Source: JBFWRI01 sp050248995 (GTDB lineage Bacteria; Pseudomonadota; Alphaproteobacteria; JAIXQD01). From it: a DNA stretch of 24,588 nt. Numbering within the stretch: the first letter of the stretch is position 1; every line of letters begins with the position of its first letter. The notes under the pieces were generated by a model. It ran no database searches, was not told the origin of the DNA, and saw only the letters and a program-made list of their open reading frames with translations. Positions 21,915 through 24,588 of this stretch are shown here, piece by piece. Made by a program: the position numbers and the translations under genes. The DNA is taken from NCBI GenBank assembly GCA_050248995.1, contig JBFWRI010000028.1:1-24588 (forward strand), in the 5' to 3' direction.

Positions 21915-22285
21915 TGCATAAAAAAGCCGTCACCCATTCGGCATTCATGTTGGCCCGGATTCTTCTGGCCCGCTGGACTTATGTGCGGGTCCGGGCAAGC
22001 GGGGCGCGCGCGGCACGCTGGCTTATCGCCAGTGTTATTGCGGGGTTGTTAGCGGCTTTTTGGGCGCTGCTGTTTGCCTATCTTGCCTTCGTGCACTTCG
22101 GCATGCTGCCCGTTGTCGCGGCGGCGCTTGTGGCGGGTGTAACCTTAGCGGGAACACTTTGTTTTCTTTTCCTGGCCAAGACAAACGCAGCAGATACTGA
22201 AAAGCACTTGGGCAGCATGCAGGACGCGACAGCCATCTCTAAGATCGCGCGGTCATTCATCCGCGGGTTCGGAAAGATAGATTAA
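21914..22285 (+). CDS. Two-helix membrane protein of the RNase operon
   Basis: This 123-residue protein has a basic N-terminal region (1-35, many Arg), two membrane helices (about 36-60 and 64-88) and a C-terminal hydrophilic tail. The start overlaps the RNase stop as TGATG, and the next gene begins one base after its stop, so it is tightly coupled. I recognise no family with confidence. The general layout resembles small holin-like or membrane-anchor proteins. By context it may anchor or feed the neighbouring enzymes, but this is speculation. Confidence 0.8.
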   Translation: MHKKAVTHSAFMLARILLARWTYVRVRASGARAARWLIASVIAGLLAAFWALLFAYLAFVHFGMLPVVAAALVAGVTLAGTLCFLFLAKTNAADTEKHLGSMQDATAISKIARSFIRGFGKID

Positions 22286-22286
22286 G

Positions 22287-23792
22287 ATGGAGACAGCGCC
22301 TGTACACCAGCTGACGGTCCGCCGTCTTTTTATAGATACACAAAAGCAGCCGGTCGCTTACGTTCATAAGGATTCCCACATTTGCCGCGCTGAAGGCTTT
22401 GGTTCGCAGGCGCGCATTCTTCTTTGCAGCAAAGGACGTCAGATTATCGCTACCTTGCACAAAGTAGGCGGAGACTACCTGGCCTTCCACGAAATCGGGT
22501 TGTCCGATTCAGCATGGGCCTATCTTCAGGCCGCTGAAGGGGAAAGCATACATATCAGCCACCCGCCGGTTATCACCTCGCTGGGGCATGTGCGTTCAAA
22601 GATATTCGGACATGAGCTGCTGCCTTTTGCCGTCGGAGAGATTGTGCGCGATGTGGCTGCCAACAGATATTCAGACATCGAAGCCGCCTCTTTTATCACA
22701 GCGTGTGCTGGCGGCCTGTCGGAGAAAGAGATTCTGGCGCTTACAAAAGCTATGGTTGATGTTGGCGAGCGCCTGACATGGAATAGCGAGCTTGTTGTCG
22801 ATAAACACTGCGTTGGGGGTCTGCCTGGCAACAGGACAACGCCGATTGTTGTCTCTATTGTGGCCGCCTATGGCCTGCTGATGCCCAAAACATCCTCAAG
22901 GGCGATTACGTCGCCGGCAGGAACTGCAGATGTCGTCGAGGTTCTGGCGCCTGTCGATTTAAGCCTGTCAGATATCCGCCGTGTGGTAGAGCGTGAAAGC
23001 GGGTGCCTGGCGTGGGGCGGGAATGTCGGCCTGAGCCCGGCGGATGACATTCTGATCCGTATCGAAAAGGCGCTTGATCTGGACAGCGAAGGGCAGCTGG
23101 TCGCATCCATCCTGTCAAAGAAGCTGGCTGTCGGTTCCAGTCATGTTGTCATTGATGTACCCGTGGGGCCGACAGCCAAGGTGCGCAATGTAACAGACGC
23201 TCACCGTCTTCAGGAAAGCCTTGTATCCACCGGCGCCCAGCTCGGGTTGCAGGTTCTTGTGCATATAACCGATGGCCGACAGCCGATAGGGCGCGGCATC
23301 GGCCCGGCACTGGAAGCACGCGATGTCGTCGCTGTCCTGCGCGGCGATCATAATGCGCCACAGGACTTAAAGACACGCGCACTGGATTTGGCGGCGAAGA
23401 TTCTGTCGTTTTCCGGCTTGGCCCCGGATGCCGCATCCGAAGTTGCCCATGACATTCTGTCGGATGGGCGGGCGTGGCAGAAGTTCCAGCGCATCTGTGA
23501 TGCGCAGGGTGGTATGCGCGACATCCCCTCAGCCCATTATTGGCGCACGATCGAAGCTGTCAGCGCAGGAACCATCAGCGAATTTGATAACCGCCGTTTG
23601 GCGCGCGTTGCCAAAATGGCCGGCGCGCCGGCTGACACTGTCGCCGGGGTCGATTTGCATATCGCGCAGGGCGACAGGGTTGAAAAAGGCCAGCCCCTGT
23701 TTACTGTATATGCGGCATCACATGGCGGACTTGATTATGCATTGGATTATCTGCGTGATCACGGACCCGTCATCCATATCGGAGAAGGCTGA
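22287..23792 (+). CDS. AMP/thymidine phosphorylase family protein
   Basis: This 501-residue protein belongs to the pyrimidine/AMP phosphorylase family. The phosphate-binding DKHCVGGLPGNRTTP lies at 172-186, the substrate loop KTSSRAITSPAGTADVVEVL at 201-220, and a C-terminal domain ends with VDLHIAQGDRVEKGQPLF. An N-terminal extra domain of about 90 residues is the arrangement of the AMP-phosphorylase branch, which turns nucleoside monophosphate plus phosphate into free base and ribose-1,5-bisphosphate. Plain thymidine phosphorylases (about 440 residues) lack it. The assignment to that branch is inference. The start is one base after the preceding stop, and the end overlaps the PRPP synthetase start (TGATG). 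Confidence 0.93.
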   Translation: METAPVHQLTVRRLFIDTQKQPVAYVHKDSHICRAEGFGSQARILLCSKGRQIIATLHKVGGDYLAFHEIGLSDSAWAYLQAAEGESIHISHPPVITSLGHVRSKIFGHELLPFAVGEIVRDVAANRYSDIEAASFITACAGGLSEKEILALTKAMVDVGERLTWNSELVVDKHCVGGLPGNRTTPIVVSIVAAYGLLMPKTSSRAITSPAGTADVVEVLAPVDLSLSDIRRVVERESGCLAWGGNVGLSPADDILIRIEKALDLDSEGQLVASILSKKLAVGSSHVVIDVPVGPTAKVRNVTDAHRLQESLVSTGAQLGLQVLVHITDGRQPIGRGIGPALEARDVVAVLRGDHNAPQDLKTRALDLAAKILSFSGLAPDAASEVAHDILSDGRAWQKFQRICDAQGGMRDIPSAHYWRTIEAVSAGTISEFDNRRLARVAKMAGAPADTVAGVDLHIAQGDRVEKGQPLFTVYAASHGGLDYALDYLRDHGPVIHIGEG

Positions 23793-24588
23793 TGACGTTG
23801 CTCTTTGCATTGCCGGGCAATGAACCTCTGGCCGAACGATTATGGGCCGGTGGATGCCGTCGTGGAGAGCTGGATTATCATACTTTCCCCGATGGCGAAG
23901 TCCTGCCCCGTTTTCTGTCGGATGTCAGTCAACAACACATATACTTGTTGTGCAGCCTTGACCGGCCCAACGAAAAAATGGCGGGACTTATGTTCCTTGC
24001 CGAGACGGCCCGGGCGCTTGGCGCACACAGTGTGCATCTGGTCGCGCCCTACTTGGGGTATATGCGTCAGGATAAAAGCTTCCATCAGGGCGAGGCTGTC
24101 ACCTCGCATATCTTTGCAAAGTTCCTAAGCCACTACTTCGATACAATCATAACGGTCGATCCGCATCTTCACCGGCACAAATCGCTCGAGACGGTTTTTA
24201 ATGACCGTATACGTATTCTGCACTGCGCCGGCATCATCGGCAGTTGGATCGAACGGCATATCGAGAAACCATGCCTGATAGGGCCGGACGAGGAAAGCAG
24301 CCAGTGGGTCGAACGGATTGCTATGGATTGCGATATTCCGTATCAAGTGCTCTCAAAGGTCCGCCAAGGTGATCAGGATGTCAGTGTTTCCTTGCCGGAT
24401 GTTCGTAAGCTTCAGGGACACACCCCTGTCATTGTTGATGACATTATATCGACAGGCCGCACGATAATGGCCGCCGCGGAACTGATCCGGGGACAGGAAT
24501 TCAAGATGGCCTTGCCGGTCTGTATCGGCATTCATGCGGTTTTCGCCGCGGATGCATGGCAAACTATGCGGAAGACCGGATTGGAGCG
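23792..24588 (+). CDS. prs: Ribose-phosphate pyrophosphokinase (3' end cut by window)
   Basis: The open frame encodes 265 residues to the window edge. It shows PRPP synthetase features: FPDGE near residue 37, the catalytic YMRQDK region (class I type RQD), VDPHLHRH in place of the usual DLH.Q, the flexible loop SKVRQGDQDVSV, and the PRPP-binding VDDIISTGRTI. It makes PRPP from ribose 5-phosphate and ATP. It overlaps the phosphorylase gene (TGATG), which argues for a joint pathway. The sequence is diverged from housekeeping Prs in the DLH motif, so a specialised paralogue is likely. The C-terminus is not seen. Confidence 0.93.
   Translation, partial: MTLLFALPGNEPLAERLWAGGCRRGELDYHTFPDGEVLPRFLSDVSQQHIYLLCSLDRPNEKMAGLMFLAETARALGAHSVHLVAPYLGYMRQDKSFHQGEAVTSHIFAKFLSHYFDTIITVDPHLHRHKSLETVFNDRIRILHCAGIIGSWIERHIEKPCLIGPDEESSQWVERIAMDCDIPYQVLSKVRQGDQDVSVSLPDVRKLQGHTPVIVDDIISTGRTIMAAAELIRGQEFKMALPVCIGIHAVFAADAWQTMRKTGLE

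Noticed and set aside
1..24588. CRISPR array, insertion sequence or prophage
   Set aside because: No regularly spaced repeats, no transposase or integrase frames and no phage structural genes were seen on either strand.
1..24588. EcfG-type general stress promoters (GGAAC...CGTT) in front of the stress genes
   Set aside because: I looked upstream of the hsp20, usp, hemerythrin and small-protein genes and found no GGAAC with CGTT at the right distance.

Overview
The window reads as chromosomal DNA of a mid-to-high-GC proteobacterium, most likely an alphaproteobacterium. The arguments are the cbb3 oxidase operon with FixI and FixS types of accessory protein, FNR/FixK-type palindromes, and an overall FixK-like regulon content. 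The exact taxon cannot be read from the sequence. No rRNA, tRNA, transposase, phage or CRISPR array was found. The region behaves like a low-oxygen and stress island.

Layout. 1-2850: start of an unknown gene, an OmpR-family response regulator (KdpE type), a small disordered protein, a hemerythrin-like protein and a secreted protein with two internal repeats. 3032-3238 and 8490-8702: two cold-shock proteins with long leaders. 3292-4959: a possible TIM-barrel glycosidase. 5146-7338, minus strand: two Hsp20 chaperones, a host-attachment-family protein and two very small membrane proteins. One hsp20 has lost its 5' end at a junction with the tail of a metal ABC-transporter permease (7288-7569). 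7711-9801: small hypothetical genes, a Lar-like zinc-ribbon protein and a hemolysin III family protein. 10283-17034: ccoNOQP, a 60-residue di-cysteine membrane protein, a DUF2189 protein, ccoI/fixI and ccoS. 17214-18494: a SulP transporter without STAS domain. 18534-20124, minus strand: a UspA protein, a CBS-pair protein and an amphi-Trp protein in one operon. 20313-24588: a second copy of the tiny membrane protein, then a tightly coupled operon of beta-CASP metallo-beta-lactamase RNase, 2-TM protein, AMP/thymidine phosphorylase and PRPP synthetase (cut by the window end).

The unifying signal is regulatory. Five palindromes of the FNR/FixK type (TTGAY-N4-RTCAA) lie in intergenic DNA. Three of them sit 28.5-29.5 bases before a good -10 hexamer, which is class II activator spacing. 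They serve an hsp20, the cbb3 operon and a tiny membrane-protein gene. The others flank the Usp operon and the RNase/phosphorylase/PRPP operon. I infer that oxygen limitation switches on a high-affinity oxidase, chaperones, Usp/CBS energy sensors and an RNA-to-ribose-phosphate salvage operon together. The least described parts are the paralogous 61-63-residue membrane proteins with an invariant SYQIEI tail and the salvage operon.
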